Source: Eucommia ulmoides
Lineage: Eukaryota; Streptophyta; Magnoliopsida; Garryales; Eucommiaceae
Reading direction: 5' to 3'
Assembly: GCA_016647705.1 (NCBI GenBank)
Contig: CM028335.1
Coordinates: 20,810,905-20,874,904, forward strand
DNA: 64,000 bases
The first letter of the stretch is position 1, and each line of letters starts with the position of its first letter. Under the pieces are notes generated by a model, which was not told where the DNA came from, searched no databases, and saw nothing but the letters and a program-made list of their open reading frames with translations. Positions 1 through 12,197 of the stretch are shown piece after piece. The position numbers were made by a program, and so were the translations under genes.

Positions 1-1399
1 GCGAATATTTTTACAACAAGTCAATCTTTATGACGTTCAACAGATCCATTAAAAAGTGTTCTGATTTTGAAAATTCATTTGTATCCAATAGGAGTTTTCC
101 CAAGCGGAAGATCAACTAGATCCTAAGTATGAGTTTTGATTAGACCATGAAGTTTCTCGTTTATTGTTGTCTGCCAAAGAGGATTAGTATTTGCCTCTTT
201 ATAGGATTGAGGCTCATGCATATTTAGTATGGTATAAAAACAATGAAAATCATAAAGATGTGAGGGAGGTTGTGTTACCCTGCTAGAAAGATAGGGATTC
301 TCTAGGATAGGCTCGGTTGGTACAACATCTGATGTTACTAGGACAAACTTAAGGGATCTGTGCTCAGGATCCATAGACAGAACAAGAGCATCAATGGGAG
401 TCAGTAGAATAACTCAAGTATCTATTTGAGGCTCAGTGACATTTGTGCTTGGTTGATCATAAAATAAGTCGATGGATGGATTAGTAAAATATAGCTGGTT
501 AGGAATAGATATTAGATGAAATTTGGTTATTGAGAAAAATATCTTGTGTTCCCAAAAAGTGACATAATGGGAAATACGAAGACGATTAGAAATAGAATCC
601 CAAAATTGGTATCCTTTGTGTTAGATTCCGTATCCTAGGAAGCAACATTTTCGAACTCAAGGTTCTAGTTTGGTATTTTATTGAGGTTACAGGAGGACAA
701 AACAAACACACCCAAAGACTTTTAAGAGGTCTTAATTTGGAGAGACTCCAAGCAACTTCTCATAAAGATAAATATTACCAATGGTTGGTGAAAAGACTCA
801 ATTGATGCTATAAATGGCAGTGAGAACAGCTTCTCCCCAAAAGCGCTCTGGACAATATCAACTTGACCATTTTAGGTAGAAGTTCCAAGGCAAAATCTAT
901 AAGGAAGTGTTCAATGTCTTTAAAGGGTGACTTAGAAAGACAGATCTTTGTTTGCCATGGCATTGGCCGATCAAAAGATTTTTATATTGCGGGAAAATTG
1001 AATTTGAACTATGGCAGCAAAATCTAAGTAAATTAAAGGTATTTCGGAAACATGTATACCTGAGAGATATCCACGTGTACCAAGAATAATCATTGATAAA
1101 TATAACAAAGCATCTAAATCCCCCTATTGTACGAGAAAGTAAATATCCCCAAATATCAGAGTGGACTAGGTCAAAAGGTATGAGAGAGACTAAGTCGCTA
1201 ATAGGTAAATGTAAGGCATGTTAATTAGCTTGTTGATAGAAAAGGCTGTCAACATGCTAGTAGATACAGATCTTAATTTTTCACTAGCAACTAAAGTGCA
1301 AATACGTCCAACAATGTATGACTTAACTGGGTGTGCCAAATGCTAAAAGAAGATAAGTCAAGTGATGATGGTAGTGGTGGTAGTAATGAGAATGATGGA
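1..1399 (-). pseudogene. Ty1/copia pol remnant (integrase to start of reverse transcriptase)
   Basis: Read on the minus strand from about 1350 down to 1, broken frames show copia pol in the normal order. First comes a GAG-pre-integrase stretch (like LRSVSTSML), then an integrase core with PERFWGEAVLTAIYSIN-like and DLLKVFGCVCFV-like blocks, then the integrase C-terminal region (LGYGI, YVTFWEH). Last is the linker into reverse transcriptase (EPQSYKEANTNPLW, WQTTINEKLHGLIKTHTW, at about 123-250). In-frame stops and frameshifts occur throughout, so no protein can be made. The element runs off the left edge and continues on the other side of the LTR at 1405-3487. The copia assignment is firm from domain order; the lineage (perhaps Ale-like) is a guess. 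Confidence 0.85.
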
Positions 1400-1404
1400 G
1401 TTGT

Positions 1405-3487
1405 TGTTGACCCTAGATGTTTTGATGGACAATTTAACGTGGATATTTTACGTAACTATTGTGTTTATTGAGTGAATTCATATTAGAGTTCTATTTGAGC
1501 AAATGAGAAAAACTGAACCGCAAAAGATAATGATCGTTGAAGATTTACAATGACGGTGTTTTACAAAAGATTGAAGATAGTTGCAAGCGACAACGTTGAA
1601 TAATTTTTGGAGCAAAATAATGTTTTTTTTCTAGGTAAAACAACTCAATTTCTTTTTTTTCTTAATGAAACCCAATTAGGATCACGCAAAACATTTAAAA
1701 TTGACTATTCTTATACGTACCATGGTATAAAGTGATAAACTTGAGATTCTAAATATTTTTCATAAAGTGTTAATTCAAGAAAATATTTTAAAATAAATAA
1801 GAAGAGTTTTGGGCAGAACAGTTAACTGCCCTAGTGGGCGATTGACTAAGAGAAGCAATGCATAGACGAAGAAGTTTCTAGTCCAATCGGTTGATCGACG
1901 AAATCAATCGGTTGACTGACGAGAACAGTAGCTTGTGAGAAAATGCTGCCGGCCAAAACGGTCGATTGCTGTAGGGGTCGGTTGACTGATCGATGATGAA
2001 AACGGTCATAAATTTGACCATTGCGAGGGGTCAATTAACCTATAGGGTACTAATCAACCGACAGGTCAGGAATTAGTTTGGTATGATTGATTCATTTTTC
2101 GAGATCTTCAACCCAATTTTTCATGGTTTTGAACGTTAGAAAATCATATTTTAAGGGGATTTGAGTATATTTCATATATCCATCATATATTTTGAAGATC
2201 CTATTAATTGATCCTTATATTAAATGTCTCTATGAGTTAAATTGGTAAAACTATTTTCTATATTCAAATATTTTGAATCAAAGATGTTTTGGGGATTAAA
2301 TTGAGTTTTTCAAAGAGTTTTTAAACCAAATACATCTGATTTAAAATAGTGTTTAATATGGGATCTTTTTGTGTCATAAATGGTCTTATGTTTTGAAAAA
2401 TAGTCGTTATAGGTATAGTTTAAAATCTATGTAATAAAACCTGCGTTTTTCAATTAACAACAAGTAAGAGTAAGAGTTTTAATCAACTATATTCATAAAG
2501 AGAATTATTTTGTTGAGAGTATTTTCAAGAGAATAGTTTTTTGCTTTGAATAAATCATTGTTCTTGTTATTTCGAGTTTGAGTCTTTCCTAGCTCTTCTA
2601 AACTGAATCCCGATGAGATTGTTCTCGATTACTTGCTAAAAATTACATGTCCTTTAATTGAGTTATATTATTAATTGATCTAATAGTATTTTATGTGAAA
2701 ATAGTATTTTATGTGAAAAATTGTTTTCAATTTAGAATATCCTGAAAAACTTGTGAAACGATTTTTACTTGTGAGATATGATTTATTTTATCTATGTGCT
2801 TAAATTATATAAAATCATATTTGCTTTCTCACTTAGTTTTATCACAAAGTTTATCGGGACATTAATCGAGTATACATTGTATTGAGGTGGTAGAAACTAT
2901 TATGCAAAGAAATTTGTTATTTTTTGTATTTGTGAGTGTGAGTAAATTACATTTGGGTCGGTGTCTAATCAGAGTAGATAGGTTTGATCTTTAGCATGTA
3001 AAACGGATTAAGTTTGATTTTGCTTGTAATAGAATTAGGTTAGTCTTTATGCTAGTAAAAAGACAAGTTTCTTCCTCAGCCTGTGAAAAAGAAAAATTAT
3101 AATGGTTTGATTCTAAGTTATGAAAAAAATTAGGTTAGTCTTCAGCTTGCGAAAAAGATTGTAAGAGTTTGGTTCTTACCTAGGAAAAGAATCAGGGATT
3201 AGTGGATTGCGAATGCCTTGTGGTGCTTGGGGGACTGGACGTAAGTAAGAGTAATTTACTGAACCAGGATAAATTATTGTGTATCTTTTCTTTATTTCTG
3301 GTTGTTTGGTTGTGCACTTAGTTAAATACAATTCCATGCAATTCCACTATAATACAAGATAATAATCATATAGGAAAATTGGTAATTTGTATGTTTGATA
3401 ATTAATTGTTTAAATTTTTATCACTACCTAATTCAACCCCCCCCCTCCCCCCCCCCCCTCCCTCTTGGGTAGATCTGTGGGCCAATA
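1405..3487 (+). mobile_element. Solo LTR, 2.1-kb TGTTGA...CCAACA family, copy A
   Basis: It begins TGTTGACCCTAG and ends GGGCCAATA, the degraded form of the family terminus GGGCCAACA. The same start, middle and C-rich end recur at 10065, 34258, 44585 and 49107. Flanks are GTTGT (1400-1404) and GTTGC (3488-3492), a 5-bp TSD with one mismatch. Removing this LTR rejoins the copia pseudogene between its pre-integrase and integrase parts. No internal region or partner LTR is present, so this is a solo LTR, usually the result of LTR-LTR recombination. It is the most diverged of the full-length copies. Confidence 0.9.
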
Positions 3488-4928
3488 GTTGCACTAGTGG
3501 TGTGGATTGATTTAGGAGGTAGTGTGGATGTCAGTGTTGTACATGGATTGATTTGGAAGATGCAAACCACTGAGCTCAAATAAACGTCCAATTTTAGGAC
3601 CAGTCCCAAGAGTTTTTTCTGTTCGAGGATTATGCACACGACAACTAGTATTAAAGAACGTTACTTGGAGTCTCAATTCAAAAAAATTAACCAACAGATA
3701 AGATATTGACAATGAGTTTTAGAATTAAATATATATCAAAAATAGAAAGATGTGAAGTAGAAATATAACCAATGTAAGTGACACGCATATGAGAACATTC
3801 GGCAATATGAACGATATGAGCATTTATAACTGATAGATTTGATGAAAAAAAAATATTGAGATTAGAAGTCATATGGTTGCAACTGGCAAAATCAAAAAAT
3901 CAAAAAGAATTACCTGTAGTAAATGAAATAGCGAGGGAATAGTTTAACCAAAATTAGAGAGAAGAAATTTGAATAATGAAGCTAAATCCCCAATAGAGAT
4001 GGACATAATGGTAGAGGCGATATCAGTCCCCTTTGGGGCAATAAGAGTGGCAGATAGAGAAAAAGATGTCGACATCTCTTTTGAACGAATCAATAATATA
4101 TAAGAAACTATAATATCTTAAATTGATTTTCAAAAACGGAGATTGTGGATGTAATCCGAAGATCTAAATTTTCCAAGAACTGATCTTAATTCGTGAAGAA
4201 CCGGTCGATAATATAAAGAGAATTATATTGTATGATTCGAATTTAAATAAGTGGATCCTATAAATGAATTCGATAATGCTAAAATTAGATAGGAAGTAGT
4301 ATTCGGTTCTCGAGAAGCAGTCTGAAAAGATGATTGCAAATATACCGAATAATTAAGAAATATGTGTAGATATAATTGAAACTACATTGTAGAGACAAAA
4401 ATTTTAAAAACCAACACCATGGTTGGAATTAGAGCTAGGAACAATTGTGAACTAAAGAAGAACTGACAAAATTAGGGCTGAACCAAACCAAAATAGCTAC
4501 AAATGAACCGGTCTACTAGTGAGAAAATAAGGCGGGCACGTGGATTTGGAGCTGAAGGTTCAAGCCGTGCGTGAGAGAGCATGGATTATCATAAATTTAT
4601 TTGTCATATGTTATTGGAATCGTCTTGAAAAGAGGAGTTTGGATTTGGTTTTGGATTTGTAATCGGAGTTCGAAATTGTTATAAACAAGTGAATCTGTTG
4701 GCGGAGCGAAAACAAATTCCGATAGAAGTTGAGGTGGCGTGTGGAGGTTCGTTAGATGTCCGATGGTGGTGATTTTTGTGACCTTAGAATCATTTCAGAG
4801 TAATGTTTGTAGATCTATGATCATAAAAGCAAATGGAGCACTGGAAACTAAAAAAATGGATGAACAACGGAAGCAAAAAAAAAATGCACATATCTGAACT
4901 TAGAAAAAAATGTCGATGATATAACAGT
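3488..4928 (-). pseudogene. Ty1/copia remnant, gag to pre-integrase
   Basis: This is the other half of the copia element interrupted at 1405-3487. On the minus strand, 3872-3687 resembles the end of the copia protease region (CNHMTSNLNIFFSS, then LILKLIVNILSVG). The region 3712-3512 gives the conserved pre-integrase block, with CRVHNPRTEKTLGTG and IGRLFELSGLHLP. The protease active-site DSG appears as DFA, so the protease would be inactive even without the stops. Upstream of it (about 4100-4928 on plus coordinates), where gag should lie, frames are too decayed to define domains. Confidence 0.8.
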
Positions 4929-4944
4929 GCTCTTGATACCAAGT
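4929..4944 (-). other. Primer-binding site of the copia element
   Basis: The minus strand reads TTGGTATCAAGAGC, one inserted base away from TTGGTATCAGAGC, the usual plant copia PBS complementary to initiator tRNA-Met. It lies between the gag side of the pseudogene and a presumed LTR, as expected for a minus-strand element. Confidence 0.7.
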
Positions 4945-4949
4945 CAAAT

Positions 4950-5240
4950 AATATAATGTGAAAGAGCTTTCATTACATTCAACACAATAATTTACATTGA
5001 ACAAATATATGTGTATACATATACAATCGGATATCAAAGATCACTAATGAGGAAGGAGAAGGTAGTTATGATCTTGAACATTAAATGAAGTTGGCTGAAA
5101 TCTTGGACTGCCAGCTAATGATGGTGGACAATGGAGACTATGCATTAACTGTTGATGGTGGACAATGGAAGATGTGTATTAATGATCTGACAGTGCGAAT
5201 AAGTGAATTTATGCCATTAATTGTAGGTGTGATTTATAAT
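4950..5240 (-). repeat. Probable 5' LTR of the minus-strand copia element
   Basis: Placed only by position next to the PBS. It contains a TATA-like run (about 5010-5025) and tandem-like GTGGACAATGG segments at about 5123 and 5159. The outer end was not defined and no partner LTR lies in the window, so both borders are approximate. Confidence 0.4.
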
Positions 5241-5477
5241 TATTATTATTATTTTTTGTTTGGTTTTTAATTAGTTCTTAATTAATTTATTATGAATATT
5301 TTTCTTCATAAAATCTAATTTTTGGTTTGGACATATAAAGACAATGATCATTTATAATAATTTATCAATGCCAATCAATTTTTAATCTTTTTTAATACAA
5401 TCCTTCCGTGTTAAGTTTGTATTCCTACCATACTCATTAATGAACAAATATATGCTTTACGAACTTAAGATTGCATT

Positions 5478-5556
5478 TAGGGTAAGGAATTTGTGAAATA
5501 ATTTCAAAAATGCGTCTGGGTAAGGGATTTGTGAAATAATTTCAAAAAATGTGCCA
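5478..5556. repeat. Tandem duplication, 39-40 bp unit
   Basis: Two adjacent copies of GGGTAAGGAATTTGTGAAAT followed by AATTTCAAAAATG differ at a few positions. The unit resembles the terminal region of the Tourist-like MITE at 42379-42949 (CATAAGGAATTTGGAGGAGA), so this is probably a MITE end that was duplicated. Confidence 0.6.
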
Positions 5557-6000
5557 ACCACTAATTCTTCCCATTTGGTTTAAAAAAAAAAAAAAAAGAC
5601 AAAATCAGAGGTGCGTAAATCAAAACTAATTTTTAATTTGACAGTTGAAATAAAAAATTTAAATAACTATTACAATTAAGTATAAAACAAGATATAATTA
5701 ACATTCATTCCAATATTAACTACAATACTAAAAAGTAAATATTCATTTAATAATAAGTAAATTAAAAATATCTCTCAAAAAAAAAAATATCCATTAGTGG
5801 AATAAGAAAGCAGAACAAACTGTCTACATCATCTTCCACCAGCACATGGACATGGTGGGTACATAACACATCATTTCTCTCACTACCACCCACTTGGACA
5901 GCTGTCATAACACGTCGAGCCCACCTCCTCTAATCAACTGCTGACATCAGATCCAATGGTTTGATCTCAAATTTCCAAAACAAGATTCATTTATATATAT
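5557..6000. other. Gene-free spacer
   Basis: No coding signal seen. It holds an A-run (5581-5597) and a segment of near-normal base composition at about 5820-5990 that looks single-copy within the window and could be old intergenic or promoter DNA. Confidence 0.5.
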
Positions 6001-6880
6001 TTTTATATATGATTATCACTATGTTAAATTCAATGAAATGATGAATTTTATATTGAATATAACATGAATATAAAATTTCAATTGAATTTTAAAAATCTTA
6101 TTCAAATGAATCTAAATATATAATTAGATTATAAAAAAATACCATGTTGAATTCAATATGATGTAAAAAACTACGAATACTCTAAAATAACATATTGAAT
6201 GTAACACAAAATGTAAAAATTTGAAGTATCATGTCGAATTCAAAGAAATATACATTTAAAGTATCATATTTAATTGAATACAAAATTGTAAAATTGAAAA
6301 TTCTAAAAATATCATTTTTAATGTAACACGAATATGGAATTTTGATGAGAAAACGAAGAACGCGATATCATTTTGAAAATTTTATTCAAGCAAAACTGAA
6401 TATACAATTAAATTATGCAAAAAAAAAAAAAAATTATGTTGAATTCAATACAACGTGAAAAACTAATAAGGTTTCAAAGTAACATGTTAAATGTGACACA
6501 AAATTGAAAAATTAAAAATTCTAGAAATATCATGTTGAATGTAACACGAATTTGAAAACTAATAAGAAAAACGATGAACATGAAATCATTTTAAAGATCT
6601 TATTCATACGAATATCTATCTATATATATATGTCATGAAAAATGTACCATGTTGAATTCAACACGATACGAAAAATTACTATAGTTTCGAAGTAATATGT
6701 TGAATATAATACAAAATTGAAAAACTGAAAATTTTAAAAATATCATGTTCAATGTAACACGAATATGAAAAATAATTGAAAAAAATAATAATTAACATAA
6801 TATCATTTTGAAAATCTTATTCAAACGAATCTGAATATATAATTGAATCATGAAAAAAATGTACAAAACAATAGTAGTTT
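6001..6880. repeat. Tandem repeat array, about 217-bp unit, with GTTGAATGTAACA motifs
   Basis: Units begin with AAAATCTTATTCAAACGAAT at about 6091, 6375, 6593 and 6810. Units 2 and 3 are about 218 and 217 bp, unit 1 is about 284 bp, and a partial unit lies on each side. Each full unit carries CATGTTGAATTCAA, then CATGTTGAATGTAACACGAA near its end. The same unit elements, inverted, occur at 38080-38640 and 56540-57130, and the core motif is amplified at 16233-18560. No coding potential. Confidence 0.8.
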
Positions 6881-8061
6881 TAATTTTAATAAGAGTTTGA
6901 ATATTTATTTTGATTTTAATAAGAGTTTGAATATCTTTTAGGAAATTATATATCCAATAAGTAATTGTAGAGCAAATCTGTCCAAATAATTACAAATAAC
7001 TATTTGTTAATCCATTTAAAAAAAATATTTGTTTGATATTTTTAACCTCTTATCTGACCCGTAGGTACCAGCCAAAAAGAATACCTCACTCAAAAATTTT
7101 GCGATATAATGAATATATTTTAATGTCCTATAAATGGTTGAATTTTCTATAGGTTTATTGATAAAATAAAAATGTAATTGATGTAATATATCAAGTTGTA
7201 TTTCTTTTGTTGGTCAAAAGCAAAAGGGAAAGGAGCCAAAGGGAAGGGGAATAAAGCCAATGGCCTATTGCCTTCTTATCCTTTAAGATTGGCCTAATGA
7301 GATGAACCATTCTTTCCTTGTTTGGCAATTATTTTATATCCAAAAGATGAATGTAATGTACTTCCAATATTTGTGGATTCTATCCACTTTCTTCTTGCAA
7401 TGTTACCAATTAATTTGGAACCCTAATTCTAATGGTCTCTTTGACCATAGAGTTGCGAGATTTTTAATTGCAGTTTCAAAATTATAAAGTAAGCAATTTC
7501 AAAATATTTATGTTTAAAATACTTTATTTGAAAAAAAAAAAAAAGGCAATTCTAGATTTTGAGAATAAATTTTTGGTAAGATCGTTCAAGGAGAGATTTC
7601 ACTTTCAAAAATAATTTCACAATATATATTTTTTTTAAATGCCTTATTAAGGTATGATTTGTAAAATCCATTAAATCTATAAAATAAAATTTGGAATGGA
7701 AAAAATGAGATTTCGAAATTCTTTCGAAATAGGTGTTATTTTTAAATTCGAGGAATTTCACTTCTTCTATTAAATGTAATTAAAATGATATTAACAAAAT
7801 TATATTATTAAAATATATATAAAATAGTATATTTAAAATTATATTATCAAAATAGGCATAAAATTATTATATTTAAAATAGTATACTTAAAATTATATCA
7901 CTAAAATTATATTATTAAAATAGATATAAAAATATTATAATTAAATGATATTAAAATAGATATAAAAATTATATTAGTAAATTATTTAATTATTTTTAAT
8001 ATTTTTTATTATTAAAATTTAATATGTTTTAAAATTATGCCTACAAACACTTATTCATCTA

Positions 8062-8092
<31 letters not shown>

Positions 8093-8233
8093 TAATTACA
8101 AAATTAAAATTTTCATTTACAATAGCTATCTTGATTTGTAATGATGAGATTTAAAATTTCAAAAATTCTATCATTTACGAATTCTAAATATTTATAAGAT
8201 TGAATAGGGATCAAAACATAAACGTACTCCTTT

Positions 8234-8270
<37 letters not shown>

Positions 8271-9065
8271 GTTATAGAACTAAAAAATCGAAACACAAAT
8301 TAGGGTTTAGATATTTAAATTGTTTTAGAAAACATTTTCTAAGTAAATAAGTAATAGAATCTGGATAAGTTCAATGAATTTGTTTCCCCCCTCCCTCTCC
8401 CATCTCTCTTTTTCTTGATAGTTTTTTTTTTTTTTTTTTTTTTTTTTTCTATGAAAATAAATAAATAAAAGGAAAAAGAAGAAATAGTCATGCCATATGC
8501 GCCCACAGGTCGGCACCCAGCATCATGGTTATCCTTTATCTATTGATGTGGGCCGCCCATAGCATCTATGTGCTGGGTCCCACACGTGGGCCGTCACTAA
8601 AGCCAATGGTTTGTTTGTTGGTAGTTTTAATGGATTACGCCAGACCAGATTATCTTTCACTGGTATGGTAGGGCTAATAATGCGCAACAAAGCTCTTGCC
8701 TTGGTGATCATGTTGTTCTTGGGCCATCTAGGGTTCAAGACTTGTAGCACTCTCTCTCCAATCTCCCGCTAATAATGCGAACAGTTTGAGCCGGAGGAGC
8801 GCATTCCGAGGCGCTTCTAGAGTATACTTTCTTTTTTTTCCTTTATATTTTCCGCTCGATAGTTTTGAGGAAAAAAAGTTATTGTCCTTTCGACCAAAAC
8901 TCTTCTTTTAGATTCTCCCTATTTTTAAATTTATAAATATAAAAAATAATATATAACAAAAAAATTAATAAAATAAATATTAAATTTGAAGAACACAAAG
9001 TTTAATTAAATTTCACTAATTATTGTAGCTCCTCCCCCACCCCCCCCTCCCCACCCTCCTAATCG
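6881..9065. other. Gene-free AT-rich stretch with simple repeats
   Basis: No gene recognised. The region 7555-8200 is very AT-rich with irregular repeats of ATTAAAATAGATATAAAA and resembles 62160-62900. The region 7555-7760 looks like decayed sequence of the MITE family at 42379. An AAT trinucleotide run lies at 8062-8092 and poly-T runs at 8236-8269 and 8422-8448. The segment 8490-8800 is less AT-rich but has no recognisable product. A C-rich tract at 9034-9057 abuts the truncated LINE. Confidence 0.5.
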
Positions 9066-10064
9066 TCCATTTAGATTTGAAGTTATGGGGTTTACATATA
9101 AAAACTTGATAAAAGATAAATGGGTTAATGATGATTCGTTACTGAACTTGAAACTCAATCACTTTGCCTCGATCCTTAAGGAGTGGAACGTGATTACTTT
9201 TGGCAACATCTTTAAAATTAAATGTACCCTCTTGGCTAGATTAATCCCAAGATAAAAGATTTTCCCATAATCTTAACCGCCTTGAATATGAGCTTCAAAA
9301 AGCATACAAGGATGTTTTGTTTAAAGAAGAGATTCACTGGTTACAAAAGTCTAGAATTAACTGGCAAAAATTGGGTAATATGAATAACGGATTTTTTCAC
9401 TTATTGTTCATGCAAAGATGTAGGAAAAATAATTTTTCTATGCTTAAGGATAGTAATGCTTGGATTTCTAACCTAAATGATCTCAAACAGTTGGTTAGAA
9501 ATTTTTTTGTTAACTTGTTTACTTGTGATGTTTGTATCCCGCTTGACTGCCCAGAGATCTGTGCCCTAAAATTGATAATAATTCTCATGAAAACTTAATG
9601 ATGATTCATTTTATGTCAGAAATTTGGGATACCATTAAAAGTATGAAGGATATGAAAGCTCCTGGTCCGGATGGATTCCAACCCATTTTCTTTAAAAGGA
9701 ACTAGGGGATTGTTGGCCCAGATGTGTATAATTGTGTGATTAACTGTTTCAAGGATTCTATGATCTCATCTATCTTGAATAAAACTTTCATTGCTTTGAT
9801 CCCTAAAAATGACAAATTGGAAATTGTTACTCAGTTTAGACCTATTAGTTTATGTAAGACTACGTATAAAATGGTTACAAACCTAATTGTAGTAGATTAA
9901 GACCTTTCCTTAAGGATATTGTGGGCCCCTAACAAAGCAGTTTTGTCCCCGAGCGAATGACTATTGATAATGTGATAATTACCCAGGAGTTAATTCACTC
10001 TCTCAGAAAATCTAAAAGTAAAGAAGGGGGTTTAATTATCAAAATCGATTTTGAAAAAGTCTAT
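9066..10064 (+). pseudogene. L1-type LINE ORF2 remnant, 5' part
   Basis: The remnant starts inside ORF2, after the endonuclease: RPFRFEVMGFTYKNL-like, then IHWLQKSRINWQKLG and a linker rich in F and N. Reverse transcriptase then follows with KAPGPDGFQPIFF, FIALIPK, FRPISLC and VPERMTIDN, ending in IIKIDFEKVY at 10064. There it is cut by an inserted LTR and resumes at 12198. Frameshifts and stops are frequent. The missing 5' end is typical of LINE truncation during target-primed reverse transcription. Confidence 0.9.
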
Positions 10065-12197
10065 TGTTGATCCTAAGATTTTAATGGACAATTAAAAGTT
10101 GATGTTTTTGGTGGAACTAACGGTTTGATTAAGTGTTTCAGTTTATTAGTTTCAAATGATGAAGATATGATGATAAAGATGATAAAGGATTAAGAGATTG
10201 AAGAATTTGAAGAATCTAGGAAAAATAACTCAGGTTAAATTTCAACACTTAATATCCCAATTAGGATCACACACGACACAAAAAAAGATTTTTAAATGAT
10301 TTTTATAAATATGTGTGTTTTTAATAGGATCCTAATTAGTTAAATTATTTGCTCCTATGTGTAATTGAAAAAAAAAATATTTATAATTTATTAAAATTAA
10401 ATTTAAGTATTTAGTGGAGCTAACCAAAAAAAGAAATTGGTTAAAGGAGCGAAAACGTCAATGAGAATGAATTAAAAACGAATTTAGAAGAGATTCCAGC
10501 ATCCATAAATCGACAGGTAAGTTGACCGGAGTAAAAAGAAAACTCTTTGTATCTATCAGTCGATAGGTAGGTCAACCTGTGCTTAAATATGAACTCTTTG
10601 TATCTATAAGTCGACAGAACAGTCGCCCTGTGAAGAGAAATGTAACTCTCTAAATCTCTAGGTCGACCGATGGGTACAGAATCTTTGGCACGGCTACATC
10701 TTGAATCGAACGATCGATAACTGATCTTGGTCGGTCGACTTATGGGTCTGTTTTAGGATATTATGGAATTCCTGATTTTATTCTGAAAGTAGCCGTTACT
10801 AGCCGGTTTTTTGTTAGGATTCATGGGAGATTTTAGGGATTTAATATTATTTGAGATATGCAATACATATTATGATATCCCTATAGATTTTATTCATTAA
10901 GTTTGAATATTTCTCAATTTGGTACATATAATTGTTTCTATTCTATTTAATTGTGATTGAGAAATATTTGGGGGACTTAATTGAGAAGTTTAAAAGCTAT
11001 ACTTAAGTGATTTAAACCAAAATAAAGTTTTAATAATATAAGGAGTCTATAAGAGCAATTAAGTGTCATAACAAATAGGAACTAGCCGTTAGAGAGCTTA
11101 TTTTAATCCTATATATATAAACCTACGTTTTCTTATATCAGTAAGAGAGTTTAAGAGAGATTATGAGTATTATACTGAGCTTTTCTAAGAGTTATTCTTG
11201 AGAATTATTTGTTGTGAATCATTATTGTTACCGAATCTGAAGTAAAATCGCTATAATTATTCTTTCGGGGGATTTCGGGTGAGATCTTTCCAAATTACTT
11301 TCTATTTAATATTGCTTGATTATTTTTTGGAATTTGATCTTTAGAAATTGTTTTCTAATTTTTTTTATTGAAAAATAGTTTTTAAAAAATTTCTTGAATC
11401 AATCTTATTACGTGCCCAATTACGTGCTACCCATTTTTGTTTAAAATTAAATTTTGAATATCTCACTTTTCTATCACTAGTTTTGGAATATTAATTGAGT
11501 TTTAATTTATTTGGGGTGGTAGAAGCTCCGAGTGAGAAAAATCATTCGTCAATTTTTAATTGGTAAGTTGAGTGACGGATTAAATACTATTGGGAGTATT
11601 TAATCTAAGAGTAGCTGGTTTTAGTCTTTTCCTGTAAAGAAATTGAGGTAGTAATTCTTTCTGAATTGAATTGTTTTGTAAAAATTTTGTAACGATTCAA
11701 TCCTTATCGGGTTAAATGATATTTGGAGTGTTTGAGAGGTTTTGGTTCTTTAGCCTTTGTTTTAAAAAGAATTAGGTTATTCTTCAGCTTGTAAAAAGTA
11801 GAGGTTATTCCTTAGTCTGTAAAAAGGAAATTTTGTAAAGGTTGATTCTGAGCTTATAAAAGAATCTTTGTGAGACTTTGGTTTCTACCTTTAAAGGGAT
11901 CTTGAGTTTAGTGGGTACAACTCTCTGTGGGGCTCAGAGGACTGGATTAGCCAAGAGTAACTTGGTGAACCAGTATAAATTTCTAGTGTGCTGCTATCAT
12001 TACATTATTTATTTTTGTTGTTTTGTGTGCACCTAGTTGGTTTTATATTTCTACTGTGATATAAAGATAATAATTAATTTAGGATTAAAATTAATTATTT
12101 GGGTTATTAAAGTATTTTTCTCTGACAATTTTTTAACTACACAATTCATCCCCCCCCCCCCCCCCCCCCCCCTCTTGGATATTTCACTGGACCAACA
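10065..12197 (+). mobile_element. Solo LTR, 2.1-kb family, copy B
   Basis: It starts TGTTGATCCTAAG and ends GGACCAACA. Flanks are TCTAT (10060-10064) and TTTAT (12198-12202), a 5-bp TSD with one mismatch. The LINE reading resumes without loss on the far side (FEKVY, then DKIDWDFLKETL), so this is a clean insertion. It contains a TATA-like element at 11112-11120, a central array of TCGAC-containing segments (about 10500-10745), and a run of 23 C at 12150-12172 just before the 3' terminus. Confidence 0.93.
11112..11120 (+). promoter_or_regulatory. TATA box in LTR copy B
   Basis: TATATATAA lies about 1,050 bases into the LTR. The equivalent site is kept in copies D (about 35271), E (45618) and F (50144), followed in each by a short T-rich segment. 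This fits an LTR promoter with U3 of about 1.05 kb. Activity is not shown. Confidence 0.5.

Noticed and set aside
9034..9057. C-rich tract as a 2.1-kb LTR end
   Set aside because: Lacks the flanking CAATTCA and CTTGGG(T/A) segments that surround the tract in all true copies.
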